From contig NZ_CP016172.1 in assembly GCF_001676725.1 (NCBI RefSeq), positions 2,294,001 through 2,358,000 of the forward strand: a stretch of 64,000 nt of DNA, read 5' to 3'. Shown here piece after piece: positions 20,269 to 33,471 of this stretch. Each line of letters begins with the position of its first letter. Positions within the stretch are counted from its first letter, which is position 1. The position numbers and the translations under genes were made by a program. This DNA comes from Bordetella flabilis (lineage in GTDB: Bacteria > Pseudomonadota > Gammaproteobacteria > Burkholderiales > Burkholderiaceae_B). The notes below the pieces were generated by a model. It was not told where the DNA came from, searched no databases, and was given only the letters and a program-made list of their open reading frames with translations.

Positions 20269-21579
20269 ATGCAGCCTGTGGTTGAAACCCTCTCCGGCCT
20301 GAAGCGCCGCGTCGATCTGTCCGTGTCCGTGGCGGAGGTCGAACAAGAAGTCCAGGCGCAATTGAAGCGCGTCGCGCGTACCGTAAAGGTGCCCGGCTTC
20401 CGTCCCGGCAAGGTGCCCATGGCAATGCTGGAGCGCAGCCATGGCCCCGGCATTCGCTACGACGTGATCAACACGCAAGTGGGGCGCGCGTTCGAGCAGG
20501 CGCTCGATTCGTCCAAGCTGCGCATTGCGGGTGCACCTTCCATCGAGCCGAAGACCGAGGACGTCCCCGATGACATCCTGGCCTTTTCCGCGACATTCGA
20601 AGTCTATCCGGAGGTCGCCGTGCCGGATCTGGCCGGCCTCTCCGTCACGCGTTATGCAACGCCGGTTACGGACGCCGAAGTCGACCAGACTCTCGAGGTG
20701 CTGCGTAAGCAACGCGCCACGTATGAAGCCCGCGAAGGCCGTGCCGCCCAGGATGGCGACCGCGTAACCCTGGATTTTGCCGGCACCATCGACGGCGTGC
20801 CGTTCGAAGGTGGCAAGGCTGAAGGCTTCCCGTTTGTCCTGGGACAGGGCCGCATGTTGCCTGAATTCGAAGCGGCGGCCAAAGGCATGACAGCTGGTGA
20901 AACCAAGGTTTTCCCGCTGACCTTCCCGGAGGACTACCAGGGCAAGGAAGTGGCTGGCAAAACGGCCGAGTTCACCATTACCGTCAAGGAAGTGGCGGAA
21001 GCGGTGCTGCCCGCCATCGACGCCGAATTCGCCAAATCGCTGGGCCAGGCCGAAGGCGACGTGGACGCGCTGAAAGCGGACATCCGCAAGAATGTCGAGC
21101 GCGAAGCGAAGATGCGGGTTCTGGCACGTACCAAGAATAGCGTCATGGATGCCCTGGCTGACGCCGCCAAGTTCGATGTGCCGGCCGCGCTGGTCGACAG
21201 CGATGTGAGCAGCCGGGTTGCCGCTGCTCGTGAAGAGCTCAAGCAGCGTGGGTTGCCGAATGCCGATTCGGTGCCCATCCCGCCGGAAGCCTTCACGACG
21301 GAATCCGAGCGCCGCGTGCGCCTGGGGCTGCTGGTGTCCGAACTGGTCAAGCAGGCACAACTGCAGGCCAAGCCGGAACAGGTCCGCGCGCGCATCGAGG
21401 AGTTCGCCCAGAATTACGAAGAGCCCGCGCAGGTGGTCAGCTACTATTTGTCCGACCGTCAGCGCCGCGCCGAAATCGAGGCGCTGGTGGTGGAAGACAA
21501 TGTGGTTTCCTATGTGCTCGAAAAGGCCAAGGTCTCTGATGAGCAACTGCCTTTCGACCAGTTGATGGGGATGGCTTGA
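20269..21579 (+). CDS. tig: Trigger factor (ribosome-associated chaperone and prolyl isomerase)
   Basis: Binds ribosomal protein L23 at the tunnel exit and shields nascent chains. The N-terminal ribosome-binding signature is [10 protein letters not shown] (about residues 43-52). The FKBP-type isomerase domain (about 150-245) includes [20 protein letters not shown] and the C-terminal arm domain follows to residue 436. First gene of tig-clpP-clpX-lon; its stop overlaps the clpP start (ATGA), so the chaperone and protease subunit are translationally coupled. Confidence 0.97.
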   Translation: MQPVVETLSGLKRRVDLSVSVAEVEQEVQAQLKRVARTVKVPGFRPGKVPMAMLERSHGPGIRYDVINTQVGRAFEQALDSSKLRIAGAPSIEPKTEDVPDDILAFSATFEVYPEVAVPDLAGLSVTRYATPVTDAEVDQTLEVLRKQRATYEAREGRAAQDGDRVTLDFAGTIDGVPFEGGKAEGFPFVLGQGRMLPEFEAAAKGMTAGETKVFPLTFPEDYQGKEVAGKTAEFTITVKEVAEAVLPAIDAEFAKSLGQAEGDVDALKADIRKNVEREAKMRVLARTKNSVMDALADAAKFDVPAALVDSDVSSRVAAAREELKQRGLPNADSVPIPPEAFTTESERRVRLGLLVSELVKQAQLQAKPEQVRARIEEFAQNYEEPAQVVSYYLSDRQRRAEIEALVVEDNVVSYVLEKAKVSDEQLPFDQLMGMA

Positions 21580-22235
21580 TGAATAGATTCACCGATTTCT
21601 ATGCGTCCATGTACGGCGGCGAGTCCGTGACGCCGACCGCCTTGGGGTATATCCCCATGGTGATCGAGCAGTCCGGCCGCGGCGAGCGGGCGTATGACAT
21701 CTATTCCCGCCTGTTGCGGGAACGCGTCGTGTTCCTCGTGGGGCCGGTGAACGACAACTCGGCCAACCTGGTCGTGGCTCAGTTCCTGTTCCTCGAGTCC
21801 GAAAACCCGGACAAGGACATTTCTTTCTATATCAATTCGCCCGGCGGTTCGGTATATGCCGGCATGGCCATCTACGACACGATGAATTTCGTGAAGCCCG
21901 ATGTGTCCACGCTCTGCACCGGCCTGGCGGCCAGCATGGGCGCTTTCCTCCTGGCGGCCGGGAAAAAGGGCAAGCGTTACACGTTGCCGAATTCCCGCAT
22001 CATGATTCACCAGCCTTCGGGCGGTGCGCAGGGTCAGGCGACCGATATCCAGATCCAGGCGCGCGAGATTCTGGATCTGCGCCAGCGGCTGAACCGCATC
22101 CTGGCGGAGAACACCGGCCAGCCGGAAGAACGCATCTCCCTGGACACGGAGCGCGACAACTTCATGTCCGCGGAAGATGCGGTATCGTATGGCCTGGTGG
22201 ACAAGGTGTTGGCCTCGCGCTCCGAGGATCGTTGA
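21576..22235 (+). CDS. clpP: ATP-dependent Clp protease proteolytic subunit
   Basis: Serine protease forming the double heptameric chamber used by ClpX and ClpA. The catalytic Ser lies in [11 protein letters not shown], the catalytic His in MIHQPSGG, and the Asp in the following RDNFMSA region. Length 219 with a typical N-terminal propeptide region. The ATG overlaps the tig stop by 4 nt. clpX follows after 98 bp that contain a hairpin. Confidence 0.97.
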   Translation: MMNRFTDFYASMYGGESVTPTALGYIPMVIEQSGRGERAYDIYSRLLRERVVFLVGPVNDNSANLVVAQFLFLESENPDKDISFYINSPGGSVYAGMAIYDTMNFVKPDVSTLCTGLAASMGAFLLAAGKKGKRYTLPNSRIMIHQPSGGAQGQATDIQIQAREILDLRQRLNRILAENTGQPEERISLDTERDNFMSAEDAVSYGLVDKVLASRSEDR

Positions 22236-22285
22236 GGCGTCTCGCGGGTCCGGTTCCAATCCGCCGCAATTTCGAGCCAGCGTAG

Positions 22286-22317
22286 GATGGGTGGCGCGCG
22301 CAGGCGCGACATCCATC
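22286..22317. repeat. Hairpin element between clpP and clpX
   Basis: GATGGGTG pairs with CATCCATC (one G-T), with an inner GCGC/GCGC stem and GCAG loop. The GTAGGATGGGTG...CATCC layout resembles dispersed intergenic repeats I remember from proteobacteria, but no second copy was found in this window. It may adjust relative clpP and clpX expression. Confidence 0.4.
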
Positions 22318-22333
22318 GTCACCAGAGATATAT

Positions 22334-23632
22334 ATGCCTGAGAAAAAGGGATCGGCAGACGCGAAGGTGCTGCATTGCTCGTTCTGCAATAAGAGCCAGC
22401 ACGAAGTTCGCAAATTGATCGCGGGACCTTCCGTGTTCATTTGCGACGAATGCATCGATCTTTGCAACGACATCATTCGGGAAGAGGCGCAGGCCACCGC
22501 GCGTGCCGCCATACGGTCCGAGCTGCCCACCCCGACTGAGATCAAGACTTTCCTGGACCAGTACGTCATTGGCCAGAACAGCCCCAAGCGCACGCTCGCG
22601 GTGGCTGTCTACAACCATTACAAGCGCATTCGCCACGGCGAGCTCAAGGGCGACGAGGTTGAGCTTTCCAAAAGCAATATCCTGCTGATCGGACCGACCG
22701 GTTCCGGCAAGACGCTACTCGCCCAGACGCTTGCGCGCATGCTCAACGTGCCTTTCGTGATGGCCGATGCGACGACGTTGACCGAAGCCGGCTATGTCGG
22801 CGAAGACGTCGAAAATATCATCCAGAAGCTGCTGCAGAACTGCAATTACGAAGTCGAGAAGGCGCAGCGGGCCATCATCTACATCGACGAGATCGACAAG
22901 ATTTCTCGCAAGTCCGATAACCCTTCCATCACGCGCGACGTGTCGGGAGAGGGCGTCCAGCAGGCCCTGCTGAAGCTGATCGAAGGTACGGTGGCGTCGG
23001 TGCCTCCCCAGGGCGGCCGCAAGCACCCTAACCAGGACTTCGTCCAGGTCGATACGACCAATATCCTTTTTATCGTCGGCGGTGCGTTCGACGGTCTGGA
23101 GAAGGTCATCCGCGATCGGACGGAAAAATCCGGTATCGGGTTCTCGGCATCTGTGCGTGCGAAGTCCGAGCGCGGCGTCGGGGAGCTTTTCAGCGAAGCA
23201 GAGCCTGAAGATCTGATCAAGTTCGGCCTGATTCCCGAACTGGTCGGCCGTCTGCCGGTCGTTGCCACCTTGGATGAACTTGACGAAGGCGCAATGGTCC
23301 AAATCCTGACCGAGCCCAAGAACGCGCTGGTCAAGCAGTTCCAGAAGCTGTTCGCGATGGAAGGCGCCGAACTGGACGTACGTCCGGCGGCACTCCGCGC
23401 CATCGCGCGCAAGGCGCTGAAGCGCAAGACCGGGGCGCGCGGACTGCGTTCGATACTCGAGCAGGCATTGCTGGATACGATGTACGAGTTGCCTTCGCTG
23501 GGCAACGTCAGCCGTGTCGTGCTCGATGAAAACGTCATCGAAGGTGATGGACAGCCCCTGCTCATCTATGCGGACGATGCTGCTCAGTCGTCCAAGCCGG
23601 ACCGGGGGGAAGTCAGGGACGCCGCGGCGTGA
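22334..23632 (+). CDS. clpX: Clp protease ATP-binding subunit ClpX
   Basis: AAA+ unfoldase that recognises ssrA-tagged and other substrates and feeds ClpP. The N-terminal zinc-binding domain has two CxxC pairs (CSFC and CDEC, residues about 17-40). Walker A GPTGSGKT follows, then the Walker B segment [10 protein letters not shown], the IGF-type ClpP loop region (KSGIGFSA), the pore loop GYVG and sensor motifs. 432 residues. A strong intrinsic terminator follows directly, separating it from lon. Confidence 0.97.
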   Translation: MPEKKGSADAKVLHCSFCNKSQHEVRKLIAGPSVFICDECIDLCNDIIREEAQATARAAIRSELPTPTEIKTFLDQYVIGQNSPKRTLAVAVYNHYKRIRHGELKGDEVELSKSNILLIGPTGSGKTLLAQTLARMLNVPFVMADATTLTEAGYVGEDVENIIQKLLQNCNYEVEKAQRAIIYIDEIDKISRKSDNPSITRDVSGEGVQQALLKLIEGTVASVPPQGGRKHPNQDFVQVDTTNILFIVGGAFDGLEKVIRDRTEKSGIGFSASVRAKSERGVGELFSEAEPEDLIKFGLIPELVGRLPVVATLDELDEGAMVQILTEPKNALVKQFQKLFAMEGAELDVRPAALRAIARKALKRKTGARGLRSILEQALLDTMYELPSLGNVSRVVLDENVIEGDGQPLLIYADDAAQSSKPDRGEVRDAAA

Positions 23633-23640
23633 AGGCCTAA

Positions 23641-23666
23641 ACCCGTCCATCAAGACGGGTTTTTTA
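23641..23666 (+). terminator. Intrinsic terminator of the tig-clpPX operon
   Basis: ACCCGTC and GACGGGT form a 7-bp stem around CATCAA, followed by T6. It is 9 nt past the clpX stop. Confidence 0.9.
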
Positions 23667-23692
23667 CGGTTTTAGCGGTATACAGCCGAAGT

Positions 23693-23720
23693 CTTGATTT
23701 TTCGGCTATTGTTCCCATAT
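23693..23720 (+). promoter_or_regulatory. Sigma32-like heat-shock promoter of lon
   Basis: CTTGATT (23693-23699), 13 bp, then TCCCATAT (23713-23720). The sigma32 consensus is CTTGAAA - 13 to 17 bp - CCCCATNT, so 5 of 7 and 7 of 8 positions agree with ideal spacing. It lies 86 bp before the lon ATG. An inverted repeat AGCCGAA / TTCGGCT brackets the -35 element. Confidence 0.7.
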
Positions 23721-23805
23721 CAGACGTAACTGATGGTCGACTGGATAAACCTCGCGGTTTTTCCGCCGCATCGCCGCTACGCCAAGTCACACCAAGGAAT
23801 CCTCT

Positions 23806-26259
<2,454 letters not shown>

Positions 26260-26282
26260 GCCGTCCTGTCGCCGTTAAAGTC

Positions 26283-26315
26283 AGGGCCTGGAAGCGTGAG
26301 CTTCCAGGCCCTTTT
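26283..26315 (+). terminator. Intrinsic terminator of lon
   Basis: A perfect 13-bp stem starting AGGGCCTGGAAGC closes a GTGA (GNRA) loop and is followed by TTTT. It lies 23 nt after the lon stop, between convergent lon and lexA. Confidence 0.9.
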
Positions 26316-26391
26316 GTCTGGGTGACCTGGCCGCCATCGCCCCGCTTGCGGGTCGCCCCGTAGCCTGTGGCCTGGCCCTTTGCCGATCCGC

Positions 26392-27042
26392 CTAGTGCAG
26401 TGCCTGTGTCCGGATGAGGCCCACCGCTATTCCTTCCAGCGCGAATTCCTGGCCGGGCTGCACGACAATGGGTTCGAAATCCGGGTTCTCCGCCAGTAGC
26501 TCTATGCGTCCGCCAACGCGGTGCAGCCGCTTGACGGTGACGTCTTCATCGATCCGCGCGACGACAATCTGCCCGTCACGTGCATCGCTTGCCTTCTTGA
26601 CGGCCAGCAGGTCGCCATCCAGGATGCCTACGTCCCGCATGCTCATGCCGCGTACCTTGAGGAGGTAGTCTGGACGCTGAGCGAAAAGGGCCGGGTCTAC
26701 GCCAACATCGCGTTCGACATGTTCAGCCGCGAGGATAGGGCTGCCCGCGGCGACCCGGCCCACCAGCGGCAGCACCAACTGGGCAATCGACGGCATGGGC
26801 AACATGGCCTGCGACGGCTGCTTGCTGGCGTCCTTCAGGCGTATGCCGCGGGACGCGCCTGCGGTAAGTTCGATCGCGCCCTTGCGGGCCAAGGCCTTGA
26901 GATGGTCTTCCGCCGCATTGGGCGAACGGAAGCCCAGGGTCTGTGCGATCTCGGCGCGTGTGGGAGGAAAGCCCGTGCTTGCCACTGCCTGGCGGATGAG
27001 GTCGAGGATTTGCTGCTGGCGTTCGGTGAGTTTGCTGGCCAT
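26392..27042 (-). CDS. lexA: LexA repressor of the SOS response
   Basis: 216-residue repressor with an N-terminal winged helix ([18 protein letters not shown] start, recognition helix region [24 protein letters not shown] in outline). The autocleavage site Ala-Gly lies in [10 protein letters not shown], the catalytic Ser in GMSMRDVGI, and the Lys in the [13 protein letters not shown] segment. RecA filaments trigger the self-cleavage. The start at MASKLTE is chosen on family grounds; a longer frame upstream is not supported. A perfect LexA box lies 19 bp before the ATG, so autorepression is expected. Confidence 0.96.
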   Translation of the reverse strand: MASKLTERQQQILDLIRQAVASTGFPPTRAEIAQTLGFRSPNAAEDHLKALARKGAIELTAGASRGIRLKDASKQPSQAMLPMPSIAQLVLPLVGRVAAGSPILAAEHVERDVGVDPALFAQRPDYLLKVRGMSMRDVGILDGDLLAVKKASDARDGQIVVARIDEDVTVKRLHRVGGRIELLAENPDFEPIVVQPGQEFALEGIAVGLIRTQALH

Positions 27043-27060
27043 GGCGCCTTCCGATGCATC

Positions 27061-27076
27061 CTGTATGGATATACAG
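27061..27076 (-). promoter_or_regulatory. LexA (SOS) box of lexA
   Basis: CTGTATGGATATACAG matches CTGT-N8-ACAG exactly, with an AT-rich alternating centre as in the gammaproteobacterial consensus. It is palindromic at the half-sites and lies 19 bp before the lexA ATG. Confidence 0.88.
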
Positions 27077-27176
27077 GTCGCAATTTTGGGGGACGTACGG
27101 GCAAAAGGCAAGGGGCCGCAGCGCTCGTAGGCGTTGAAATGCCATCATCGTGTCGACGACGCGAGGATTCCACCAT

Positions 27177-27203
27177 AAAAAAACGGGGCACCGCGGCCCC
27201 GTT
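27177..27203 (-). terminator. Intrinsic terminator of the aromatic aminotransferase gene
   Basis: On the minus strand AACGGGGC and GCCCCGTT form an 8-bp stem with a 6-nt loop, followed by a T-run (27177-27181). A second hairpin (GGCGCTGC / GCAGCGCC, 27214-27231) precedes it, so the 3' end carries a double hairpin. Confidence 0.75.
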
Positions 27204-27265
27204 GATGCGCAAAGGCGCTGCAGGCAGCGCCTTCGGGCGGCTTTACTCCGTCGGCTTATTGCTGC

Positions 27266-28468
27266 TCATTTCAGTACCGCCGCAATGCCTTTGGCCACTG
27301 CGTCGATGTTCTGGCTGTTGAGCGCGGCCACGCAGATGCGGCCGCTGGAAATCGCGTAGATGGCGTGTTCATCGCGCAGGCGGTCCACCTGGGCGGAGGT
27401 CAGCCCCGAATAGGAGAACATGCCACGCTGCGCCAACACGAAGCTGAAGTCTTGTTGCGCGCCGTGCTGCTTGATCTTCTCGACGAGGTCACGCCGCATC
27501 AGGCGGATGCGGTCGCGCATGCCGGTCAACTCCTGTTCCCATAGCGCGAAGAGCTCCGGCGTATTCAGCACCGTCGACACGACCGTGCCACCGTGCGTGG
27601 GCGGGTTGGAATAGTTGGTGCGAATCACGCGCTTGAGCTGGCTGAGTACTCGTGCGGATTCGTCCTTGCTGCCTGCGATGATGGTCAGCGCGCCGACACG
27701 TTCCCCATACAGCGAGAACGACTTGGAGAAAGAGGAGCTGACGAAGATCGTCATGTCCATGTCGGCGAACAGGCGTACGACGGCCGCATCTTCGTGCAAC
27801 CCTGCACCGAAGCCCTGGTACGCGATGTCCAGGAAAGGCACCAGGCCGCGTTCCTTGACGACATTGGCGATCTGCTTCCATTGCTCCGGCGTCGGGTCGA
27901 CGCCCGTCGGGTTGTGGCAGCACGCGTGCAGCACCACGACGCTGTTGGCCGGCATGGACTTGAGGCTGGCCAGCATGCCGTCGAAATTCAGGCCATGCGT
28001 GGCGGCGTCGTAATAGGGGTAGGTCTCGACCTGGAAGCCGGCTCGCTCGAACAGCGCCCGGTGGTTCTCCCAACTGGGGTCGCTGATGTAGGCCTTGGCC
28101 TGGGGCAGCAGCTGGCGCAGGAAATCGGCACCGATCTTCAGCGCGCCGGTGCCGCCCAGGGCCTGCGCGGTCAGCACGCGTCCCGCCGCGGTCAGGGGGG
28201 AATCCGCGCCCAGCAGCAACGCCTGCGCACCCTTGTTGTAACCGGCAATTCCTTCGATGGGCAGATAGCCGCGCGCGGCAGCTGCCTCGATACGAGCCAC
28301 TTCGGCCTTGCGGACCGCGGCCAGGAGCGGAATGCGCCCGTTGTCGTCGTAGTACACCCCCACGCCCAGGTTGACCTTGCCCGGGCGGGTATCGGCGTTG
28401 TACTGGTCATTCAGCCCGAGGATAGGGTCGCGCGGGGCCAACTCGACGTTCTGGAAGAGGGTGCTCAT
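27266..28468 (-). CDS. Aromatic amino acid / aspartate aminotransferase
   Basis: PLP-dependent class I transaminase of 400 residues, of the TyrB/AspC type, that interconverts aspartate, glutamate or aromatic amino acids with their 2-oxo acids. The PLP lysine is in [16 protein letters not shown]. The cofactor-binding [12 protein letters not shown] and LDIAYQGFG are present, and the substrate-binding Arg is in [10 protein letters not shown]. The N terminus [19 protein letters not shown] is typical. TyrB rather than AspC is suggested by overall flavour but not settled. It is divergent from uvrB with about 77 bp between. Confidence 0.9.
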   Translation of the reverse strand: MSTLFQNVELAPRDPILGLNDQYNADTRPGKVNLGVGVYYDDNGRIPLLAAVRKAEVARIEAAAARGYLPIEGIAGYNKGAQALLLGADSPLTAAGRVLTAQALGGTGALKIGADFLRQLLPQAKAYISDPSWENHRALFERAGFQVETYPYYDAATHGLNFDGMLASLKSMPANSVVVLHACCHNPTGVDPTPEQWKQIANVVKERGLVPFLDIAYQGFGAGLHEDAAVVRLFADMDMTIFVSSSFSKSFSLYGERVGALTIIAGSKDESARVLSQLKRVIRTNYSNPPTHGGTVVSTVLNTPELFALWEQELTGMRDRIRLMRRDLVEKIKQHGAQQDFSFVLAQRGMFSYSGLTSAQVDRLRDEHAIYAISSGRICVAALNSQNIDAVAKGIAAVLK

Positions 28469-28545
28469 CGGATCGGAGAAAGGGATGGGTGGACGCAGCC
28501 GTTTATGCGGCGGATAATGGGGGGTTTACCCTGAGACAGTCTAGC

Positions 28546-30573
28546 ATGACCTCACCTGGATTCGTCGAGTTTCCCGATAGCCCATTCCAGCTTTACCAGC
28601 CTTACCCACCGGCCGGGGATCAGCCCGCCGCGATCGGCGCGCTGGTGGATGGCGTGCGCGATGGGCTGATGTACCAGACACTGCTGGGCGTGACAGGGTC
28701 CGGCAAGACGTACACCATGGCCAACGTCATTGCGCGGCTGGGCCGCCCGGCGCTGGTCCTGGCCCCCAACAAGACGCTCGCTGCCCAGCTTTACGCGGAG
28801 ATGCGCGAGTTCTTCCCGAAGAACGCCGTCGAGTACTTCGTTTCCTATTACGACTATTACCAGCCCGAAGCCTATGTGCCGACGCGCGACCTTTTCATCG
28901 AAAAGGACTCGTCGATCAACGAGCACATCGAACAGATGCGGCTGTCGGCCACCAAAAGCCTGCTGGAGCGTCGCGACACGGTCATCGTGGGCACCGTGTC
29001 GTGCATCTACGGTATCGGCAATCCCGGCGACTATCACGCCATGGTGCTGATCCTGCGCGCGGGCGATCGCATCTCCCGCCGCGAAATCCTCGCGCGCCTG
29101 GTGGCGATGCAATACACGCGCAACGATGCGGAATTCACCCGCGGCGTGTTTCGCGTGCGTGGCGAAACCATCGACATTTTTCCTGCGGAAAGCGCGGAGC
29201 TGGCATTGCGCCTGACCCTGTTCGACGACGAGGTGGAAACCCTCGAATTGTTCGATCCGCTGACGGGCCGGGTGCGCCACAAGGTGCCGCGCTTCACGGT
29301 GTATCCCGGCTCCCATTACGTTACGCCGCGCGATACCGTGCTGCGCGCCATCGAAACGATCAAGGAAGAACTGCGGGAACGGGTCAAGCTGTTCATCGCG
29401 GAAGGCAAGCTGGTGGAAGCCCAGCGGCTGGAGCAGCGCACCCGTTTTGACCTTGAGATGCTCCAGGAGTTGGGGTTCTGCAAAGGGATCGAAAACTACT
29501 CGCGCCACCTGTCTGGCGCGGCCCCGGGAGAGCCACCGCCGACATTGATCGATTACCTGCCTGCCGACGCGTTGATGTTCATCGACGAGAGCCATGTCAC
29601 GATCGGACAGCTCAGCGGCATGTACCGGGGTGATCGTTCGCGCAAGGAAACCTTGGTCCAGTACGGTTTCCGCCTACCGTCCGCTTTGGATAACCGCCCC
29701 CTGCAATTGCAGGAATTCGAAGCGCGCATGCGTCAGTGCATGTTTGTCTCGGCCACGCCGTCCGCCTACGAGCGCGAACATTCCGACAACGTCGTGGAGC
29801 AGGTGGTGCGGCCCACCGGACTGGTCGATCCCATTGTGGAGGTCCGGCCCGCTCGCACCCAGGTGGACGACCTGCTCGGGGAAATCAAGCTGCGTGTCGC
29901 GCAGGCCGAGCGTGTGCTGGTCACTACGCTGACCAAGCGCATGGCCGAAGACTTGACGGACTATCTGGCCGAGCACGGCATACGCGTGCGCTATCTCCAT
30001 TCGGATATCGACACCGTGGAACGTGTGGAAATCATCCGGGACTTGCGTCTGGGCACCTTCGATGTCCTGGTGGGGATCAACCTCCTGCGCGAGGGACTGG
30101 ATATTCCGGAGGTCTCCCTGGTGGCCATCCTGGATGCAGACAAGGAGGGGTTTCTTCGCTCGGAGCGCAGCCTGATCCAGACCATCGGGCGGGCGGCGCG
30201 CAACCTGAATGGCCGCGCCATTCTCTATGCCGACCGGATCACCGATTCGATGCATCGCGCCATTGGCGAGACCGAGCGCCGGCGCGCCAAACAGGAAGCT
30301 TTCAACCTGGAGCACGGGATCACCGCCAAAGGCGTGCACAAAGCGGTGCGCGAACTTATCGATGGAGTGGTGGCGCCAGCGCACCATTCCACTATCGAGG
30401 ACGCCGTTCCCATTGAGGCCTTGACGGATGAGAAGGCCCTGGCGAAGGAAATTCGCCGGTTGGAGAAGCTCATGATGGACCACGCGCGCAATCTCGAGTT
30501 CGAACAGGCGGCTGCCGCCCGGGACGCCTTGAATGCGCTGAAGGAACGCGTCCTGCTAGATGGTGCGCGGTAA
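28546..30573 (+). CDS. uvrB: Excinuclease ABC subunit B
   Basis: Damage-verification helicase-like subunit of nucleotide excision repair. Walker A is [10 protein letters not shown], the beta-hairpin clamp that traps the damaged strand starts [12 protein letters not shown], and the C-terminal UVR domain ([26 protein letters not shown] in outline) binds UvrC. The start at 28546 gives 675 residues, the usual length; an in-frame ATG at 28489 would add 19 unsupported residues. A -10-like GATAAT is at 28513-28518. I see no CTGT-N8-ACAG LexA box in the upstream gap. Confidence 0.97.
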   Translation: MTSPGFVEFPDSPFQLYQPYPPAGDQPAAIGALVDGVRDGLMYQTLLGVTGSGKTYTMANVIARLGRPALVLAPNKTLAAQLYAEMREFFPKNAVEYFVSYYDYYQPEAYVPTRDLFIEKDSSINEHIEQMRLSATKSLLERRDTVIVGTVSCIYGIGNPGDYHAMVLILRAGDRISRREILARLVAMQYTRNDAEFTRGVFRVRGETIDIFPAESAELALRLTLFDDEVETLELFDPLTGRVRHKVPRFTVYPGSHYVTPRDTVLRAIETIKEELRERVKLFIAEGKLVEAQRLEQRTRFDLEMLQELGFCKGIENYSRHLSGAAPGEPPPTLIDYLPADALMFIDESHVTIGQLSGMYRGDRSRKETLVQYGFRLPSALDNRPLQLQEFEARMRQCMFVSATPSAYEREHSDNVVEQVVRPTGLVDPIVEVRPARTQVDDLLGEIKLRVAQAERVLVTTLTKRMAEDLTDYLAEHGIRVRYLHSDIDTVERVEIIRDLRLGTFDVLVGINLLREGLDIPEVSLVAILDADKEGFLRSERSLIQTIGRAARNLNGRAILYADRITDSMHRAIGETERRRAKQEAFNLEHGITAKGVHKAVRELIDGVVAPAHHSTIEDAVPIEALTDEKALAKEIRRLEKLMMDHARNLEFEQAAAARDALNALKERVLLDGAR

Positions 30574-30873
30574 AGGGTGGATCGACGAGGCGTGCAGTGC
30601 GGGGATTAGGCCACTGTACTGCCTGTCCACCGGCAGTCATCGGCCGGAAATCGGGCTGACATAACGGCGACATGCTTGTATGTTGCAACGCAGCCGCGCG
30701 GACCGTTGAAGCGGCCGCGTAATCCGCTTAGAAAACATCAATCGTTTTGTTAGCTATCCGCTATAAGTCCCTAATTTGTCGGGATTTTTGACGCTGTTCC
30801 CCAGGCCCGGCCCAAGCTCTTTGAGTACAAAAAAAGCTTGCCTAGTTCCGGGTTTTCCCGCAGACTACGAACC

Positions 30874-31365
30874 ATGATGACCAAGGTACTTTTCGTTTGC
30901 ATGGGCAACATCTGCCGCTCGCCGAGCGCAGAGGGTGTGTTCCGCCGGCTGGTCAATGACGCCGGTCTGGGGGATGTCGTTCGGATCGACTCCGCCGGTA
31001 CGCACGCTTTTCACATTGGCGAGGCGCCGGACGCCCGGGCCCAGGCCGCCGCCCGCAAGCGCGGCTATGAGATCACCCACTGCGAGGCGCGTCAGGTTAC
31101 GCCGGAGGATTTCCGGGAGTTCGACCTGATCCTGGCCATGGACTGGGAAAACCTGTCGGCATTGCAACAGCAGTGCCCCAAGGCCTACCAGCACAAGCTG
31201 ATGCTGCTGATGCGCTTCGCCAATGAGTTCGAAGAAGCCACCGTGCCCGATCCGTATTACGGCGGGCCGGAGGGGTTCGGCAAGGTCTTGGATTACCTGG
31301 AGGACGCCTGTCAGGGCGTACTGGAGCTGGTGCGCAAGCGCGCCACCCAGTATCAGGCTGCCTGA
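30874..31365 (+). CDS. Low-molecular-weight protein-tyrosine phosphatase
   Basis: Cysteine-based phosphatase of 163 residues. The catalytic P-loop CMGNICRS lies at about residues 10-17 and the general-acid Asp is in DPYYGG. Start at MMTKVLF; an upstream in-frame extension is unlikely. A gene of this family in front of the isc operon is a common betaproteobacterial arrangement, but a terminator (31453) and the IscR promoter separate it from iscR. The 300 bp before it contain no supported gene; I see a GC hairpin around 30690-30720 and several AT-rich tracts but no convincing promoter pair. Confidence 0.9.
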   Translation: MMTKVLFVCMGNICRSPSAEGVFRRLVNDAGLGDVVRIDSAGTHAFHIGEAPDARAQAAARKRGYEITHCEARQVTPEDFREFDLILAMDWENLSALQQQCPKAYQHKLMLLMRFANEFEEATVPDPYYGGPEGFGKVLDYLEDACQGVLELVRKRATQYQAA

Positions 31366-31452
31366 CGGCATTTCATCCGCATCGAGCGATCCGCCGCCCA
31401 TTGATCCGCAATGGTGCGGCGGTCGTCGCTTCATCGACTGTATTCACTGCCC

Positions 31453-31476
31453 AACCGCTTAACTAGCGGTTTTTTA
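31453..31476 (+). terminator. Intrinsic terminator after the phosphatase
   Basis: AACCGCT and AGCGGTT form a 7-bp stem with a 5-nt loop, followed by T5. It isolates the phosphatase from the isc promoter. Confidence 0.85.
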
Positions 31477-31538
31477 ATGGCAGCCTGCTCATCCCTATCG
31501 GCAGCAGGGTTTCATAGCAAATTAGTCGGGAATAGGCT

Positions 31539-31563
31539 ATACTTGACGCAATTACTCAGGTAT
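31539..31563 (+). promoter_or_regulatory. Type 1 IscR-binding site at the isc promoter
   Basis: The 25 bp begin ATACTTGAC and end CTCAGGTAT. They agree with the E. coli type 1 IscR consensus (ATAsyyGACTrwwwyAGTCrrsTAT) at 22 of 25 positions. A TATACT -10-like hexamer (31538-31543) overlaps the left half, and the iscR ATG follows 45 bp downstream. Occupancy by [2Fe-2S]-IscR would repress the operon. Confidence 0.8.
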
Positions 31564-31607
31564 TGGTCCCGGCTTGCCGGGCCTGCTGACTAAACAGGAA
31601 CCCGACT

Positions 31608-32162
31608 ATGCGGCTGACCACGAAAGGGCGTTTTGCCGTGACTGCCATGATCGACTTGGCTATGCGGCAGCATAGCGGCCCGGTCACCTTGGCGGCCATC
31701 AGCCAGCGCCAGAACATTTCCCTTTCCTATCTCGAACAACTGTTCGGCAAATTGCGGCGCCACGAGCTGGTTGACAGCGTTCGTGGCCCGGGCGGCGGCT
31801 ATTCGCTGGCCCGGCTGGCGCGCAATGTCACCGTGGCGGACATTATTTTCGCGGTGGACGAACCATTGGATGCCACCAGTTGCGCAGGCAAGCAGGACTG
31901 TACGAGCGGCAAGGATGGCAAGTCCGGCAAGTGCATGACGCACGAGCTGTGGGCCACCTTGAACCGCAAAATGGTGGATTACCTGGATTCGGTTTCCCTG
32001 CAGGATCTGGTGGACCAGCAACGCGTGCGGCAGCTTCAGGAAGCCAGCAAGCAAGCCCAGAATGGGACGGTGCGGGTGAACCGCGTGACCAACGGCACCG
32101 CGGTTTCCAGCCCTTGCGCCAACGCCGCTTCCGCGCCTACTGGCGCGTCCGCCACCGCATAA
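31608..32162 (+). CDS. iscR: Iron-sulfur cluster regulator IscR
   Basis: Rrf2-family winged-helix repressor/activator that senses Fe-S status. The N terminus [18 protein letters not shown] and the recognition helix region [14 protein letters not shown] are typical. The three cysteine ligands are in [20 protein letters not shown]; a nearby His (MTHELW) is the fourth ligand in the family. 184 residues, with a C-terminal tail (about 25 residues, Ala/Thr/Ser rich) beyond the conserved part. First gene of the isc operon and expected to repress itself through the box upstream. Confidence 0.96.
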   Translation: MRLTTKGRFAVTAMIDLAMRQHSGPVTLAAISQRQNISLSYLEQLFGKLRRHELVDSVRGPGGGYSLARLARNVTVADIIFAVDEPLDATSCAGKQDCTSGKDGKSGKCMTHELWATLNRKMVDYLDSVSLQDLVDQQRVRQLQEASKQAQNGTVRVNRVTNGTAVSSPCANAASAPTGASATA

Positions 32163-32181
32163 GAACTCAGGAGCTGTACGA

Positions 32182-33393
32182 ATGACTACCCGTCCTATTT
32201 ATCTCGACTACTCCGCTACGACGCCTGTCGATCCCCGCGTGGTAGAGAAAATGGTGCCGTGGCTGTATGAGAACTTCGGTAATCCGGCTTCGCGTAGCCA
32301 CGCCATCGGCTGGGAAGCGGAGGACGCTGTCGAACGCGCGCGCGAAGAGGTTGCCAAGCTGGTCAATGCGGATCCGCGCGAAATCATCTGGACCTCCGGC
32401 GCTACCGAATCGGACAACCTGGCAATCAAGGGCGCGGCGAATTTCTACGCCGAGCGCGGCAAGCACGTCATCACCGTGAAGACCGAGCACAAGGCCGTCC
32501 TGGATACAACCCGGGAACTGGAGCGCCAGGGTTTCGAGGTCACCTACCTGGATGTGCAGGAAAACGGCCTGCTGGATCTGGACGTGTTCAAGGCGGCATT
32601 GCGGCCGGACACCGTCCTGGTTTCCGTGATGATGGTGAACAACGAGATCGGTGTCATCCAGGACATTGCCGCGCTGGGTGAAATCTGCCGCGAGCGGAAC
32701 ATCATTTTCCACGTCGATGCGGCGCAGGCCACCGGCAAGGTCGAAATCGACCTGCAAAAACTGAAGGTCGACCTGATGTCGTTCTCCGCCCACAAGACCT
32801 ACGGTCCCAAGGGTATTGGCGCTTTGTATGTCCGCCGCAAGCCGCGGGTCCGCATCGAGGCGCAAATGCATGGTGGCGGCCACGAGCGCGGGTTCCGATC
32901 CGGCACGCTGCCAACCCACCAGATCGTCGGCATGGGCGAGGCCTTCCGCCTGGCGCGCGAGGAAATGGGTACGGAGAACGAACGCATCCGCATGTTGCGC
33001 GACCGCCTGTGGGCGGGCTTGTCAGAGATCGAAGAGGTCTACCTGAATGGCGATATGGAGCGCCGTGTCCCGCACAACTTGAACGTCAGCTTCAATTATG
33101 TGGAAGGCGAGTCGCTCATCATGGCGGTGAAGGAACTCGCGGTGTCCAGTGGATCAGCCTGTACCTCCGCCAGCCTGGAGCCTTCCTACGTCCTGCGCGC
33201 CCTGGGCCGCAACGACGAGCTTGCGCATAGCTCCATCCGGTTCACCATCGGCCGCTTCACCACTGAGCAGGAAATCGACTTCACGGTCGACCTCCTGAAG
33301 AAGCGGGTAGGCAAGCTGCGCGATATGTCGCCGCTGTGGGAAATGGCCAAGGAAGGTATCGACCTGAATAGCGTGCAGTGGGCTGCGCACTGA
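32182..33393 (+). CDS. iscS: Cysteine desulfurase
   Basis: PLP enzyme that takes sulfur from cysteine as a persulfide and passes it to IscU and other acceptors. The PLP lysine is in [11 protein letters not shown] and the mobile active-site Cys in [14 protein letters not shown]. 403 residues, matching E. coli IscS. It lies 19 bp after iscR. Confidence 0.98.
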   Translation: MTTRPIYLDYSATTPVDPRVVEKMVPWLYENFGNPASRSHAIGWEAEDAVERAREEVAKLVNADPREIIWTSGATESDNLAIKGAANFYAERGKHVITVKTEHKAVLDTTRELERQGFEVTYLDVQENGLLDLDVFKAALRPDTVLVSVMMVNNEIGVIQDIAALGEICRERNIIFHVDAAQATGKVEIDLQKLKVDLMSFSAHKTYGPKGIGALYVRRKPRVRIEAQMHGGGHERGFRSGTLPTHQIVGMGEAFRLAREEMGTENERIRMLRDRLWAGLSEIEEVYLNGDMERRVPHNLNVSFNYVEGESLIMAVKELAVSSGSACTSASLEPSYVLRALGRNDELAHSSIRFTIGRFTTEQEIDFTVDLLKKRVGKLRDMSPLWEMAKEGIDLNSVQWAAH

Positions 33394-33471
33394 TCGGCGG
33401 GGCCGATCCGCGCAGCTACCGCCACATCAACGAATCCGAATTGCCTTCGCCGAGCGAAGGGGAGAAACATC

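Noticed and set aside
28489..28545. Longer N terminus for UvrB
   Set aside because: It adds 19 residues not seen in the family, and its start codon precedes the GATAAT promoter-like element that probably drives the gene.
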